Numbered from the stretch's first letter, positions 1 to 8,467 are shown. The stretch: DNA of 64,000 bases from an uncultured SAR86 cluster bacterium (GCA_902557575.1 CACEAR010000001.1:62001-126000), one strand, 5' to 3'. Made by a program: numbers and translations. The notes: generated by a model not told the origin, from the sequence alone.

Positions 1-1
1 C

Positions 2-367
2 TTAGAAGATTTTATTAAAACCTTAAGTCCAGAAGAAATTAATGAAAGAGCTGAGTTTGCATATGAAGCTTGTGTGATTTCAAGAGAAAGACTTATTAAT
101 ACCAAATCTCAACAGCGATTCTTAGGAATGTCAGAGGAGGAAGCTAGAGAGTTTCAATTAAATACTGGAAGTTTTGAAATGTTCAGGAACTTCCTTTTCT
201 CAAGAGTGATACCAAATCTATCAAGGATTGGTCTGCTCACTGATGAAGTTAGGCCGAAATTTGAAGCTCTTGGTCTTTTAGAGTATGAAAATGCCCCTGA
301 TGACTTTGAGTGTGATTGGGCAGAGATGAGAAAGCCACTTGAAGCATTTGAAAAAATTCCTGTTTGA
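2..367 (+). CDS. C-terminal part of a possible ferritin-like protein (5' end outside window)
   Basis: The reading frame is open from base 2, so the GTG at 74 in the ORF track is internal and the gene begins upstream of the window. The visible 121 residues are helical and acidic, with a conserved-looking stretch (IPNLSRIGLLTDEVRP) that resembles the C-terminal part of ferritin-like or diiron oxygenase-type proteins. No complete metal-binding motif can be seen in this fragment, so the family is a weak inference. It ends 15 bp before the BI-1 family gene and is probably co-transcribed with it. Confidence 0.45.
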   Translation, partial: LEDFIKTLSPEEINERAEFAYEACVISRERLINTKSQQRFLGMSEEEAREFQLNTGSFEMFRNFLFSRVIPNLSRIGLLTDEVRPKFEALGLLEYENAPDDFECDWAEMRKPLEAFEKIPV

Positions 368-382
368 TCCTATATAAAGAAT

Positions 383-1177
383 ATGTCTAAACATTCAGCT
401 TTAAACAACTTTGGTAGGTCTGGGAATCCGGCCTTCCGAAATCACTTTGATAATAGTCAAACTGCTTCTAATACCTCAGTTAGAAATCCTTCTTATCAAA
501 ATCATTTTGAGGCAAATCAAAGTCTTTCAGAAGGAACAATGTCTCTTGATGGGACGGTAAATAAAACAGGAATTCTATTGGCTTTATGTGTAGCTGGTGC
601 ATTTTTTGGTTGGAATGCTCCAGGATTGGCTCTTCCTGCAGTAATTATTGGTTTTGTAATAGCTTTATTTACAATCTTCAGGCCTAAAAACTCACCATAT
701 ACTGCCCCAGCTTATGCTGCAATTGAGGGCGTTGCTTTAGGAGCAATTACAATGGTTTTCGAGGCACAATACCCTGGTATTGGTATCCAAGCAATTGGTC
801 TGACTTTTGGCATCTTAGCTTCACTTCTATTTTGTTATAAAAGTGGGATTATAAAACCAACTGAAAACTTTCGTCTTATGATTTTCTCAGCGACTATGGG
901 TATAGCTTTACTATATTTAATAAGTATTATTATGTCGTTTTTTGGAAATAGTATTGGGTTTATTCATTCAAATGGATTGATGGGTATCGGTTTTTCCCTT
1001 TTTGTTGTTGGTATTGCTTCACTTAATCTAGTTTTAGATTTTGATTTTATTGAAGAAGGTTCTGAAGTTGGTCTCCCAAAATATATGGAATGGTATGGAG
1101 CATTCTCACTGATGGTAACTTTAGTCTGGCTTTATCTGGAAATCCTAAGACTTTTGGCAAAGATTAGATCGAGATAG
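383..1177 (+). CDS. Bax inhibitor-1/YccA-family membrane protein
   Basis: 264 residues. The first ~55 residues are hydrophilic and Asn/Ser-rich and contain an imperfect internal repeat (NPAFRNHF, then NPSYQNHF). About seven hydrophobic segments follow, and the C-terminal part has the acidic-then-aromatic pattern of BI-1 proteins (LDFDFIEEG, then PKYMEWYGAFSLMVTLVWLYLEILRLL). BI-1/YccA proteins are inner-membrane proteins; some act as calcium-leak channels and E. coli YccA modulates FtsH. The role here is unknown. The long soluble N-terminus is longer than in E. coli YccA. A 40-residue membrane ORF follows after 3 bp. Confidence 0.85.
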   Translation: MSKHSALNNFGRSGNPAFRNHFDNSQTASNTSVRNPSYQNHFEANQSLSEGTMSLDGTVNKTGILLALCVAGAFFGWNAPGLALPAVIIGFVIALFTIFRPKNSPYTAPAYAAIEGVALGAITMVFEAQYPGIGIQAIGLTFGILASLLFCYKSGIIKPTENFRLMIFSATMGIALLYLISIIMSFFGNSIGFIHSNGLMGIGFSLFVVGIASLNLVLDFDFIEEGSEVGLPKYMEWYGAFSLMVTLVWLYLEILRLLAKIRSR

Positions 1178-1180
1178 ATC

Positions 1181-1303
1181 TTGGAAAATTTATTTTTTTT
1201 AATCCTTGCTGCTTTTTCTCTCTTCGTTTTTTTTAAACTTGGAAAAGTAAAAGCGTCAAAAAAACAAACTGACAGGGAAGATCGTATAAAGAGGTTTAAA
1301 TAA
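1181..1303 (+). CDS. Small single-span membrane protein (40 aa, TTG start), not in ORF track
   Basis: Reading from a TTG 3 bp after the BI-1 gene stop gives a 40-residue protein: a short acidic start (MEN), about 17 hydrophobic residues (LFFLILAAFSLFVFFKLG), then a strongly basic tail (KVKASKKQTDREDRIKRFK). This is the usual layout of a small bitopic membrane protein with a cytoplasmic positive tail. It fills almost the whole gap to the next gene, whose ATG is 14 bp downstream. No family was recognised; the N-terminus loosely resembles the membrane anchor of Tim44-domain proteins, without the domain. A chance ORF cannot be excluded. Confidence 0.5.
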   Translation: MENLFFLILAAFSLFVFFKLGKVKASKKQTDREDRIKRFK

Positions 1304-1317
1304 CCTAGGAATTAATT

Positions 1318-3519
1318 ATGTTAAAAAACTTATCTCTACAAACTTTATTTTCCATTTCTCTTTTATTTTTAAATTCACAATTAACTGCAAATGATGCACC
1401 AATTATTTTGCCAGGAGCTCCCGGTGAAGAATCTAAAAATTTGGATGCCGAGGATGCAACAAATATTGCTAATACTTCCTATATTGAAGCTGACGTCAAG
1501 TTTCTTCAAGGAATGATAGTACACCACGAGCAGGCAATTCTTATGTCTAGCATGGTTGGCAAAAGAACAAATAATCCCACTATTGTTGATTTGGCAGATC
1601 GGATCGATGCATCTCAAGAGGATGAAATTAGCTTTATGAAAGGTTGGCTCAAAGATAGAGGTGAAAATGTTCCTGAAGAAAATGAGCATTCTATGATGAG
1701 CCATCACGATATGGAAGATCATGACATGAGCATGCATCTAGATATGGTAGGTATGGCTAGTCCAAAACAATTAAAAGAATTAGAAAACTCTAAAAGTACT
1801 GACTTTGACAGACTCTTCCTTCAGTTAATGATTGCTCACCATGATGGAGCTCTTGAAATGGTGAAAGACTTAAAGAAGTTTTCAGGTGCTGCATATGATC
1901 CTATTTTGAATGAGTTTGTGTCTGACCTTGTTAATGATCAGGGAGTCGAAATTGAGAGAATGAACACTATTGCTGTTGGTTTATCCGATGATCCAAGATC
2001 TGGACTTGCTCATGGTCTTTATACTGCAGACGAAGCAATTTTAAATTTAGAGTTGATAGCTTCATTAAGAAAACCAACAGGTTTCTATGACCCAAGCAAT
2101 CCTGAGGGTAAAGGCTCAGAAGATCTTACTGAAGATAATGAAGGTAAAACGACTGAGGAAATTTCGAGATCTCTTAGATCACCGATGCTAAGTTTTTCAA
2201 ATACTGATATGGCATTTAGAGATGACTTACTAGTTGCAGGAAGTTATCACGGCTTCAATATGTATAAGATTGACTCTGATGGAATCCCCAATCTTATATC
2301 ATCAGTTGTTTGTCCAGGTGGTCAAGGTGATGTATCAATTGTTGGTAACATACTTATTATGTCTGTTGAAGAGAACAGAAGTAGAATAGATTGTGGACTT
2401 GAGGGTGTTAGCAGAGACGCAAGCCCTGAGAGGTTTAGAGGAATCAGAATATTTGACATATCAGATTTAGAAAGACCAAAACAAGTCGGCGCTGTTCAAA
2501 CCTGCAGAGGTTCTCATACTCACTCTGTTGTCGATGGACCAACAGCGGATGGAAAAATAATTGTCTATAACTCCGGAACTGGAGGAGTCAGAGATGATGA
2601 AGAGATGGAAGAGTGTGTAGGAAATATTGCTGGTGATCAAAGAACAGCATTATTTAGAATTGATGTAATAGAGATACCAATTTCAGATCCGTCAAAGTCT
2701 AGAATTGTATCAAGCCCAGCTGTATTCGCTGATCCTGAAACTGGTTCATTAGCTGGTCTATGGAGAGGTGGTGATCACGGAGATGATACTCAGGATACTC
2801 GAAGAACAGATCAGTGTCATGATATTACAGTCTTCCCATCAGCTAAGATAGCTGCAGGTGCTTGTTCTGGAAATGGGATACTTTTTGATATTTCTGATCC
2901 ATATAACCCAAAAAGATTAGATGTTGTCACTGATATTGGGTTTGCATATTGGCATTCCGCTACTTTTAATAATGATGGAACTAAAGTTATCTTCACTGAT
3001 GAATGGGGTGGTGGTGGAAGAGCTAGATGTAGAGCATGGGATCCACTAGATTGGGGAGCAGATGCCATTTACGATATTGTTGATAATAAATTAGAGTTTA
3101 GAAGCCATTACAAAATGCCAGCTCCACAGATGGAAACAGAAAACTGTGTTGCTCATAATGGCTCAATAATACCGATTCCTAACCGCGATATTTTCGTTCA
3201 AGCTTGGTATCAAGGCGGCCTTTCAGTAATGGATTTTACAGATTCTTCAAATCCAATTGAGATAGCGTATTTCGATAGAGGCCCAATTCTGAAAGATCTT
3301 TTAATCTCTGGGGGCTATTGGTCGACATATTATTATGAAGGTTATATATACGGTACAGAAATTAAAAGAGGTTTAGATGTCTTTAAACTTTTACCAAGTG
3401 AATATCTTAGCAAAGAAGAAATAGCTGCTGCAAAAAATGCTTATCCAGCTCAAGGTCCCAGAGTATTCAATCCACAGCAACAAGTCCCTTTAGTTTGGCC
3501 AAGTGCTGGATCTGAATAG
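1318..3519 (+). CDS. Secreted DUF305 domain + LVIVD beta-propeller protein
   Basis: 733 residues with a Sec signal peptide (~1-24). Residues ~55-220 form a DUF305 region with its duplicated signature (FLQGMIVHHEQAILM at ~62 and FLQLMIAHHDGALEM at ~167). Between the halves lies a His/Met-rich stretch (~124-146, HSMMSHHDMEDHDMSMH) that could bind copper or another metal. From ~280 to the end are LVIVD-like propeller blades (GIRIFDISDLERPK, GILFDISDPYNPK, GLSVMDFTDSSNP). DUF305 is a ferritin-like helical domain seen in exported, often metal-related proteins. Periplasmic or secreted; exact role unknown. It is the first gene of a tight run, with the DoxX gene 15 bp downstream. Confidence 0.85.
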   Translation: MLKNLSLQTLFSISLLFLNSQLTANDAPIILPGAPGEESKNLDAEDATNIANTSYIEADVKFLQGMIVHHEQAILMSSMVGKRTNNPTIVDLADRIDASQEDEISFMKGWLKDRGENVPEENEHSMMSHHDMEDHDMSMHLDMVGMASPKQLKELENSKSTDFDRLFLQLMIAHHDGALEMVKDLKKFSGAAYDPILNEFVSDLVNDQGVEIERMNTIAVGLSDDPRSGLAHGLYTADEAILNLELIASLRKPTGFYDPSNPEGKGSEDLTEDNEGKTTEEISRSLRSPMLSFSNTDMAFRDDLLVAGSYHGFNMYKIDSDGIPNLISSVVCPGGQGDVSIVGNILIMSVEENRSRIDCGLEGVSRDASPERFRGIRIFDISDLERPKQVGAVQTCRGSHTHSVVDGPTADGKIIVYNSGTGGVRDDEEMEECVGNIAGDQRTALFRIDVIEIPISDPSKSRIVSSPAVFADPETGSLAGLWRGGDHGDDTQDTRRTDQCHDITVFPSAKIAAGACSGNGILFDISDPYNPKRLDVVTDIGFAYWHSATFNNDGTKVIFTDEWGGGGRARCRAWDPLDWGADAIYDIVDNKLEFRSHYKMPAPQMETENCVAHNGSIIPIPNRDIFVQAWYQGGLSVMDFTDSSNPIEIAYFDRGPILKDLLISGGYWSTYYYEGYIYGTEIKRGLDVFKLLPSEYLSKEEIAAAKNAYPAQGPRVFNPQQQVPLVWPSAGSE

Positions 3520-3534
3520 TTTTAGTCAGTAGAT

Positions 3535-3900
3535 ATGTCTATAAATCTTTTCTCCATTGGAAGAGTATTGATTGGCATATATTTTCTGCTGCCAGGAATT
3601 GCAAAGGTATTCCTTTTTTCAGCAAACTTAGAAGTTGTTATTGCAAAAGAAGTGCCCTTCCCAATCTTTTCTTTGTCTATTGTGGCAGTTGCTCAAATCT
3701 TATTAGGATCATTTATCATATTGGGGAAGCATCTTAAAATAAGCTCTATTGGTTTAGCAATAACTACTTTGCTTATAAACTTTTATATTCATGATTTCTG
3801 GAATTTAAGTGGTGATCCCAATCAAGCTCACGAAACACAAAATTTTGTTAAAAATTTAGGAATACTTGCTGGTTTACTTATCTTATCTAAAGAAGAATGA
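3535..3900 (+). CDS. DoxX/MauE-like membrane protein
   Basis: 121 residues with four predicted membrane spans. The N-terminal pattern (SIGRVLIGIYFLLPGIAKVF) and the later segment VAQILLGSFIILGKHLKISSIGLA are typical of the DoxX/MauE superfamily of small quinone- or redox-associated membrane proteins. It is 15 bp after the DUF305 protein, and its TGA stop overlaps the ATG of the pantothenate kinase gene (ATGA), so translation is probably coupled. Partner and substrate cannot be read from the sequence. A second DoxX-like gene is at 11351-11767. Confidence 0.8.
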   Translation: MSINLFSIGRVLIGIYFLLPGIAKVFLFSANLEVVIAKEVPFPIFSLSIVAVAQILLGSFIILGKHLKISSIGLAITTLLINFYIHDFWNLSGDPNQAHETQNFVKNLGILAGLLILSKEE

Positions 3901-4712
3901 TTGCGGTCTTTGATTTTGGTATTTCAAATACTGATATTGCAATATCTGATAATGGGAATATTGATTTTTTTAATTTTAAAACTCGATTGCCTATTGAAGA
4001 GAATGATCTCTTAGAGCTTCTTGATAAAATCAAAATTTCATCAAAAGATATTAGTTGTATTGGAATAAGTGGTGGTAAAACTAAAGATTTCCCAAATGAA
4101 ATAGATGAAATCAGAATAATTCAGGTACCTGAGGTTGAGGCAATTGGAAGAGGAGCTAAAAAAAATTTTGAAATAGAAGATTCTTTTCTTGCCATGAGTT
4201 TAGGTACAGGAACTGGATGTATTTTCGGTGACAAAGACAATAACTATCAATACATTGGAGGCATCCCGGTTGGAGGAGGAACACTTATTGGTCTTTCAAA
4301 ATTACTTTTAAATGAGACAAATATTGAAAGTATTTCCAAACTAGCAAATGCTGGAGACCGCTCTGTAGTAGATTTTTTAATAAAAGATGTTGTATCTGGG
4401 ATAAATATTTTAAAACCTAATCTAAGCGCCTCAAATTTTGCAAAAGTTTCAGAGGGTATTCACAGAAAAGAAGATATTTCAAAAGCTCTGACTAATATGA
4501 TCGGAGAAATTATTGGTACAGTAGCTTTTTCGAATGCCCTTATATTTCAAAAAGAAGAGATTTATTTTATCGGTAGGACATTTTTAGAGCCTAATGTAAA
4601 AAGTGCAATTGATGAAAGATTGGCAATTGCAGGTATAAGCGGTATATACTCGTCTTCCCTTGGATTTGAGAATTGTTTAGGAATCTTAGATTTTATTAAA
4701 GAAAACTATTAA
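3897..4712 (+). CDS. coaW: Type II pantothenate kinase (Fumble/CoaW-like)
   Basis: 271 residues with the actin-like ATPase fold of Fumble-type kinases: phosphate-1 loop at the N-terminus (VFDFGISNTDIAI), a VPEVEA motif near 77-82 that would hold the catalytic Glu, an SLGTGT motif at 101-106, and GGIPVGGGTLIGL near 121-133. The expected reaction is ATP-dependent phosphorylation of pantothenate, the first step of CoA synthesis, in the cytoplasm. Type II enzymes are common in staphylococci and eukaryotes; type I or III is usual in gammaproteobacteria. ATGA overlap with the upstream DoxX gene. No other CoA gene is nearby. Confidence 0.75.
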   Translation: MIAVFDFGISNTDIAISDNGNIDFFNFKTRLPIEENDLLELLDKIKISSKDISCIGISGGKTKDFPNEIDEIRIIQVPEVEAIGRGAKKNFEIEDSFLAMSLGTGTGCIFGDKDNNYQYIGGIPVGGGTLIGLSKLLLNETNIESISKLANAGDRSVVDFLIKDVVSGINILKPNLSASNFAKVSEGIHRKEDISKALTNMIGEIIGTVAFSNALIFQKEEIYFIGRTFLEPNVKSAIDERLAIAGISGIYSSSLGFENCLGILDFIKENY

Positions 4713-4721
4713 AATTATTTT

Positions 4722-5972
4722 ATGGATAAGTCAGTATTAATTTTTTATGCAATACCAGTTTTTTTTCTATTAATAATAATAGAATTCATCTACGGTCTAA
4801 TCATTAAAAAGAATACATATAGAATTAATGATACTTTTGTAAGTATCTCTATTGGCTTAATTAGCAGATTCCCCGTTATATTGAATTTAGGCTTTAATGC
4901 TTTCCTTTTTACTTTAGCGGCTACAACTTTTAATCTTAAACTACTTCCATTAGATAGCTGGGTAACTTGGGTTATAGCTTTCTTAATGTATGACCTAACC
5001 TACTATATCCAACATAGACTGCACCACGAAATAAAAATCTTGTGGGCTACACATGTTGTTCATCATCATGGTGAAGAATATAACCTAGCCACTGCTTTGA
5101 GGCAGACAAGTACAGGCTTCCTATGGAAATGGATGTTTTATGTACCTATGATGGTGGTTGGGATACCTGCGGAAGTATTTGCAACAGTCGGTGGAATTAA
5201 TCTTCTATATCAATACTGGGTTCATACTGAACATATTCCTAAACTAGGCTGGATGGAAAAAATTTTCATTACCCCGTCAAATCATAGAGTTCATCATGCA
5301 AAAAATCCTGAATATATTGATGCAAACTATGGAGGCGTCTTTATTATTTGGGATAGAATCTTTGGAACTTATATCGAGGAAAAAGATGATATTAAGCCTG
5401 TATATGGAACTGTTAAAGCATTAAATAGCTGGAATCCAGTCTGGGCAAATTTTCAAGTTTTCTACAATATGTTCTTGGATTCTATGAGAACTAAAAAACT
5501 CTCTGATAAATTCAAAGTTTGGTATGCCCCAACTTATTGGCGTCCAAGTGATGTAGAAGAAAAGTATCCAAGCAAGCCAGTTGATCTAAAGAATAAATAT
5601 AATCCTTTTATGTCAACTTCAACCAAAGTCTTCGCTGCAATACAGATGCTAGCGATGATTTTGATTTCTAATTCATTATTTCTAAATATAAGCAGTTTTT
5701 CATATGAGCAGGTAGCAATATTTGGTGCCATTTTAGTTGTCATTCCAACAATAACTGCATTATTGATGCAAAATAGCCCTTTTGCTCTCCTTAGTGTGGG
5801 TACCTTAAATTTAGCTATTTTGATCATTTGTTTTTCTGGTCTAGTCCCTCTTCCAGCTCTTGCTACGCAATTTACATTATTCACTAGTTTGATAAATATA
5901 TTATTCTTTGTTTATCAAATAACTTTTGCTGGAAAATATGAAGAATTCAAACTTAGCAATATCAGATCGTAG
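4722..5972 (+). CDS. Sterol desaturase / fatty acid hydroxylase family membrane protein
   Basis: 416 residues. Membrane spans lie at the N-terminus and again in the C-terminal ~120 residues. The core carries the eight-histidine diiron signature: HRLHH (98-102), HVVHHH (111-116), HTEH (167-170) and HRVHH (187-191). Members of this superfamily use O2 to hydroxylate or desaturate lipids such as sterols, carotenoids or alkylglycerols. The extra C-terminal membrane region after the catalytic core resembles alkylglycerol monooxygenase-type proteins, which suggests a lipid substrate (inference). The 3' end overlaps the start of the demethylase gene. Confidence 0.85.
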   Translation: MDKSVLIFYAIPVFFLLIIIEFIYGLIIKKNTYRINDTFVSISIGLISRFPVILNLGFNAFLFTLAATTFNLKLLPLDSWVTWVIAFLMYDLTYYIQHRLHHEIKILWATHVVHHHGEEYNLATALRQTSTGFLWKWMFYVPMMVVGIPAEVFATVGGINLLYQYWVHTEHIPKLGWMEKIFITPSNHRVHHAKNPEYIDANYGGVFIIWDRIFGTYIEEKDDIKPVYGTVKALNSWNPVWANFQVFYNMFLDSMRTKKLSDKFKVWYAPTYWRPSDVEEKYPSKPVDLKNKYNPFMSTSTKVFAAIQMLAMILISNSLFLNISSFSYEQVAIFGAILVVIPTITALLMQNSPFALLSVGTLNLAILIICFSGLVPLPALATQFTLFTSLINILFFVYQITFAGKYEEFKLSNIRS

Positions 5973-7059
5973 ATTTCTCAGGTCTCCTTTTTTTAACTGC
6001 TATCATCATGAAGACGTTCTTTATGGAGTCTATAACAATAGGTTATACCCTCTTAGCTGCGGATATGATGACCAAGATCATTACAGGCATCTTCGAAAAT
6101 ACTGTTGCTTGTATGATGTGCCTGAAACTCCTTTAAGAATAACCGGCAAAGATAGGAAAAAGTTCTTAGAAAGAATATTTACTAGAAATATAGATAAGAT
6201 AAAAACTGGCAGGGCCGTTTATGCATTTGCCTGTAATCATGATGGTGGGATATTAATGGATGGAGTTTTAATGCATCCAAGCGAAAATGAATTTATTTAT
6301 GTTCAAGCAAATGGCGATTTCATTAATTGGGCAACTGCGAACATAGGTAATCTTGATGTAAAAATAGAGGACTTTAATTCTTGGGTTCTTCAAATACAAG
6401 GGCCAACTTCACTAGATGTTCTCTCAAAAATTACTGACATCAATCTAGAAGAATTTACATATTATTCATGCTCTAAAGTAAAAATCCTTAATAAAGATTT
6501 TTATGTTTCGCGATCTGGTTGGACTGGAGAAAAAGGTTTTGAACTATATTCCGATGGTGATAATTTTTCAGGAGAAGAGCTGTGGAATTATCTTCTTGAA
6601 GCTGGAAAAGATGACAAGCTCATTGCTTCAGATATTGCATCAATGCATATAAGAAGGATTGAGGCTGGAATACTAGATTATGGTACAGATTTCGATCAAA
6701 GGCTTGACCCTTTTGATCTTGGTTTACAGAAATTTATAGATTTTGATAAAAAGAATTTTATTGGCAAAGAAGCGTTAGTAAAAAAAGAGAAAAGTCCTAT
6801 AAAAATTAGGGGTATAAAGTGTCCTTCCGTAAAGCCGGTTGTTGATGATGAATTACAGTCACTTGATGGAAAAATTATTGGATCCGTTACAGCCGGAGCG
6901 TGGTCTCCTTTTCTTGAAGCCGGTATTGCCATAGTGCAATTAAATTGTGGTTTGGAGAATGTTAGTGAAGCCAAATTAAAAAATAGCGGAGGCATTCATG
7001 ATGTTATGATATGCGACTTACCATTCCATGATAAAGAAAAAAATATACCAACAGGTTAG
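5938..7059 (+). CDS. GcvT/DmdA-family tetrahydrofolate-dependent methyltransferase
   Basis: About 373 residues. I prefer the ATG at 5938 over the TTG at 5926; both overlap the upstream gene. The GcvT fold is recognisable: the folate-binding N-terminal domain (RITGKDRKKFLERIFTRNI, GGILMDGVLM, VLQIQGPTSLDVL), then SGWTGEKGFELY and a C-terminal GCV_T-type barrel (DFDKKNFIGKEALV, IGSVTAGAWSP). This family moves one-carbon units to tetrahydrofolate from glycine, dimethylglycine, sarcosine or DMSP. The N-terminal opening (RRFLRSPFFNCYHHEDVLYGVYNNRL) looks more like DmdA-type demethylases than GcvT. The MetF-like gene 2 bp downstream would process the resulting methyl- or methylene-THF. Substrate not proven. 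Confidence 0.75.
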   Translation: MKNSNLAISDRRFLRSPFFNCYHHEDVLYGVYNNRLYPLSCGYDDQDHYRHLRKYCCLYDVPETPLRITGKDRKKFLERIFTRNIDKIKTGRAVYAFACNHDGGILMDGVLMHPSENEFIYVQANGDFINWATANIGNLDVKIEDFNSWVLQIQGPTSLDVLSKITDINLEEFTYYSCSKVKILNKDFYVSRSGWTGEKGFELYSDGDNFSGEELWNYLLEAGKDDKLIASDIASMHIRRIEAGILDYGTDFDQRLDPFDLGLQKFIDFDKKNFIGKEALVKKEKSPIKIRGIKCPSVKPVVDDELQSLDGKIIGSVTAGAWSPFLEAGIAIVQLNCGLENVSEAKLKNSGGIHDVMICDLPFHDKEKNIPTG

Positions 7060-7061
7060 AA

Positions 7062-7922
7062 ATGTTTGATGATAAAGAATTAATTTTTACTGCGGAAACA
7101 ACACCAGATCTTTCTATGGATTTAGAAAGCAGTGTCAATAAAATTGCACCCTTAGTTGGTTTAGCGGATGCTGTAAATGTCACTGATTCACCAAATTGTA
7201 AAACTAAGTTATCCAGTATTCTTGTTGCAGCAGAAATTAAGAAAAAAGGACTAGATGTTATTCTGCAATTAACAGGTAGAGATAGAAATAGGATTGCCAT
7301 AGAATCTGAAATAATTGGTGCTGCTTCAATAGATATAAATAAGGTTCTTTGTTTGACTGGTGACCAACCTGGTGAAAATGGTCCTAAAGCTGTAAATGAA
7401 TTTAATGGTGCTTCCCTTATTGAGTTAATTGATACACTCAATTCAGGAAAAATAACAGATGGAACACAGATTGCTTCTCCAAAAGAAATCTATGCAGGAG
7501 CCGCAGATGATTTGTATACCCATCAATCCAAGCCAGAGGCAATCGGTTCCTTGATGTCCAAGATAAATTCAGGTGCAAAGTTTGTACAAACTCAATATTG
7601 CTTTGATATAGATATTATAAAGTTCTATTCAGATTTACTTTTAAATAATGGGAAAGATGATTCTTGGAAAGTATTAGTCGGCATGGGTCCATTAAAGTCT
7701 GCAAAACAGGCAGATTGGATGAGAAAAAATCTTTGGGGTATAAATATTTCTGATGAAATTGTAGAACGATTAGATAAAAGTGAGGATCCAATTTCAGAAG
7801 GTGAAAAGATATGCGTTGAGCTCATTCATCAAATCAAAGATCTTCCAGGTATTGATGGAGTTCATCTCATGGGTCCTAATTGCGAAAGTCAGTCTGCAAA
7901 TATAATCAAAGCTTTAACTTAA
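7062..7922 (+). CDS. Methylenetetrahydrofolate reductase (MetF)-like flavoprotein
   Basis: 286 residues, a TIM-barrel of the MTHFR family. Visible motifs: the N-terminal catalytic Glu region (FTAETTPD), DAVNVTDSPN, LTGRDRNRIAI, VLCLTGDQP and GAKFVQTQYCFD. MTHFR interconverts 5,10-methylene-THF and 5-methyl-THF with FAD. It is shorter and more diverged than I would expect for the housekeeping MetF, and it lies 2 bp after a GcvT/DmdA-like gene. This suggests that it oxidises or reduces the folate product of that enzyme rather than serving only methionine synthesis (inference). Confidence 0.8.
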   Translation: MFDDKELIFTAETTPDLSMDLESSVNKIAPLVGLADAVNVTDSPNCKTKLSSILVAAEIKKKGLDVILQLTGRDRNRIAIESEIIGAASIDINKVLCLTGDQPGENGPKAVNEFNGASLIELIDTLNSGKITDGTQIASPKEIYAGAADDLYTHQSKPEAIGSLMSKINSGAKFVQTQYCFDIDIIKFYSDLLLNNGKDDSWKVLVGMGPLKSAKQADWMRKNLWGINISDEIVERLDKSEDPISEGEKICVELIHQIKDLPGIDGVHLMGPNCESQSANIIKALT

Positions 7923-7976
7923 ATCTCTTTTTCTTTTTTTATTCGCTTAATATATATACAATATGCAAACTAATGT

Positions 7977-8052
7977 GGGGCTATAGCTCAGCTGGGAGAG
8001 CACCTGCTTTGCAAGCAGGGGGTCCGCGGTTCGATCCCGCGTAGCTCCACCA
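7977..8052 (+). tRNA. tRNA-Ala (anticodon TGC)
   Basis: A 76-nt cloverleaf including an encoded CCA. The acceptor GGGGCTA pairs with TAGCTCC, the D arm contains AGCTCAGCTGGGAGAGC, the anticodon arm is CCTGCTTTGCAAGCAGG with loop anticodon TGC, and the T arm contains GGTTCGATCC. It stands alone, with no rRNA gene beside it. In many gammaproteobacteria Ala-TGC sits in the 16S-23S spacer. Confidence 0.97.
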
Positions 8053-8056
8053 ATTC

Positions 8057-8467
8057 TTAAGAGTCTTCTTCTTCTCTAATTTTTAGTTTTGACAAGCTGT
8101 TTTTATCTTTAAGGCTCATGATATAAGCAGCAACTGACAACAATAAAATACCCGATGCCTCATAAATAATATTTATAGCATCAAGTCCTTTACTCTGAAG
8201 AATTATCATTCTTGTTAATGCAGTAATAGCAATAATTATAGGAAGTGTAACTGGGATTCTATTGTCCCTATAAAACACTCCGACCATACCGAGAACTTCA
8301 GCATAAATAAATAACAAAAATAAATCACTTAAATTAACAGTCATCACATCAAATATACGCACCAGTTCAATTATGGTTGCTCCAATAGTAGCTAATGCGA
8401 TGACAAGCAAAATTACTTGTTCAGCAATCCAAATAGATGATTGAATTGGGTTAGTCTTTCTACTCAT
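8057..8467 (-). CDS. psiE: PsiE-family membrane protein
   Basis: About 136 residues from the ATG that overlaps the upstream gene's stop (ATGAGTAG); the ORF track start adds 11 residues with no support. Four hydrophobic segments follow a short basic start, with the PsiE-like segments LLVIALATIGATIIELVRIF, LFIYAEVLGMVGVFYRDNRIPVT and ITALTRMIILQ. PsiE is phosphate-starvation inducible in E. coli, but its biochemical role is unknown; no Pho box was sought systematically here. Translation is probably coupled to the DUF2061-like gene just upstream. Confidence 0.75.
   Translation of the reverse strand: MSRKTNPIQSSIWIAEQVILLVIALATIGATIIELVRIFDVMTVNLSDLFLLFIYAEVLGMVGVFYRDNRIPVTLPIIIAITALTRMIILQSKGLDAINIIYEASGILLLSVAAYIMSLKDKNSLSKLKIREEEDS

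Noticed and set aside
1381-1737. 118-residue minus-strand ORF under the DUF305 gene
   Set aside because: Antisense shadow of a clear exported protein; His-rich only because it mirrors the His/Met codons.
7004-7441. 145-residue minus-strand ORF across the demethylase/MetF junction
   Set aside because: Runs antisense to two well-supported genes, with Ser/Phe-rich low-complexity sequence typical of shadow frames and no motif.
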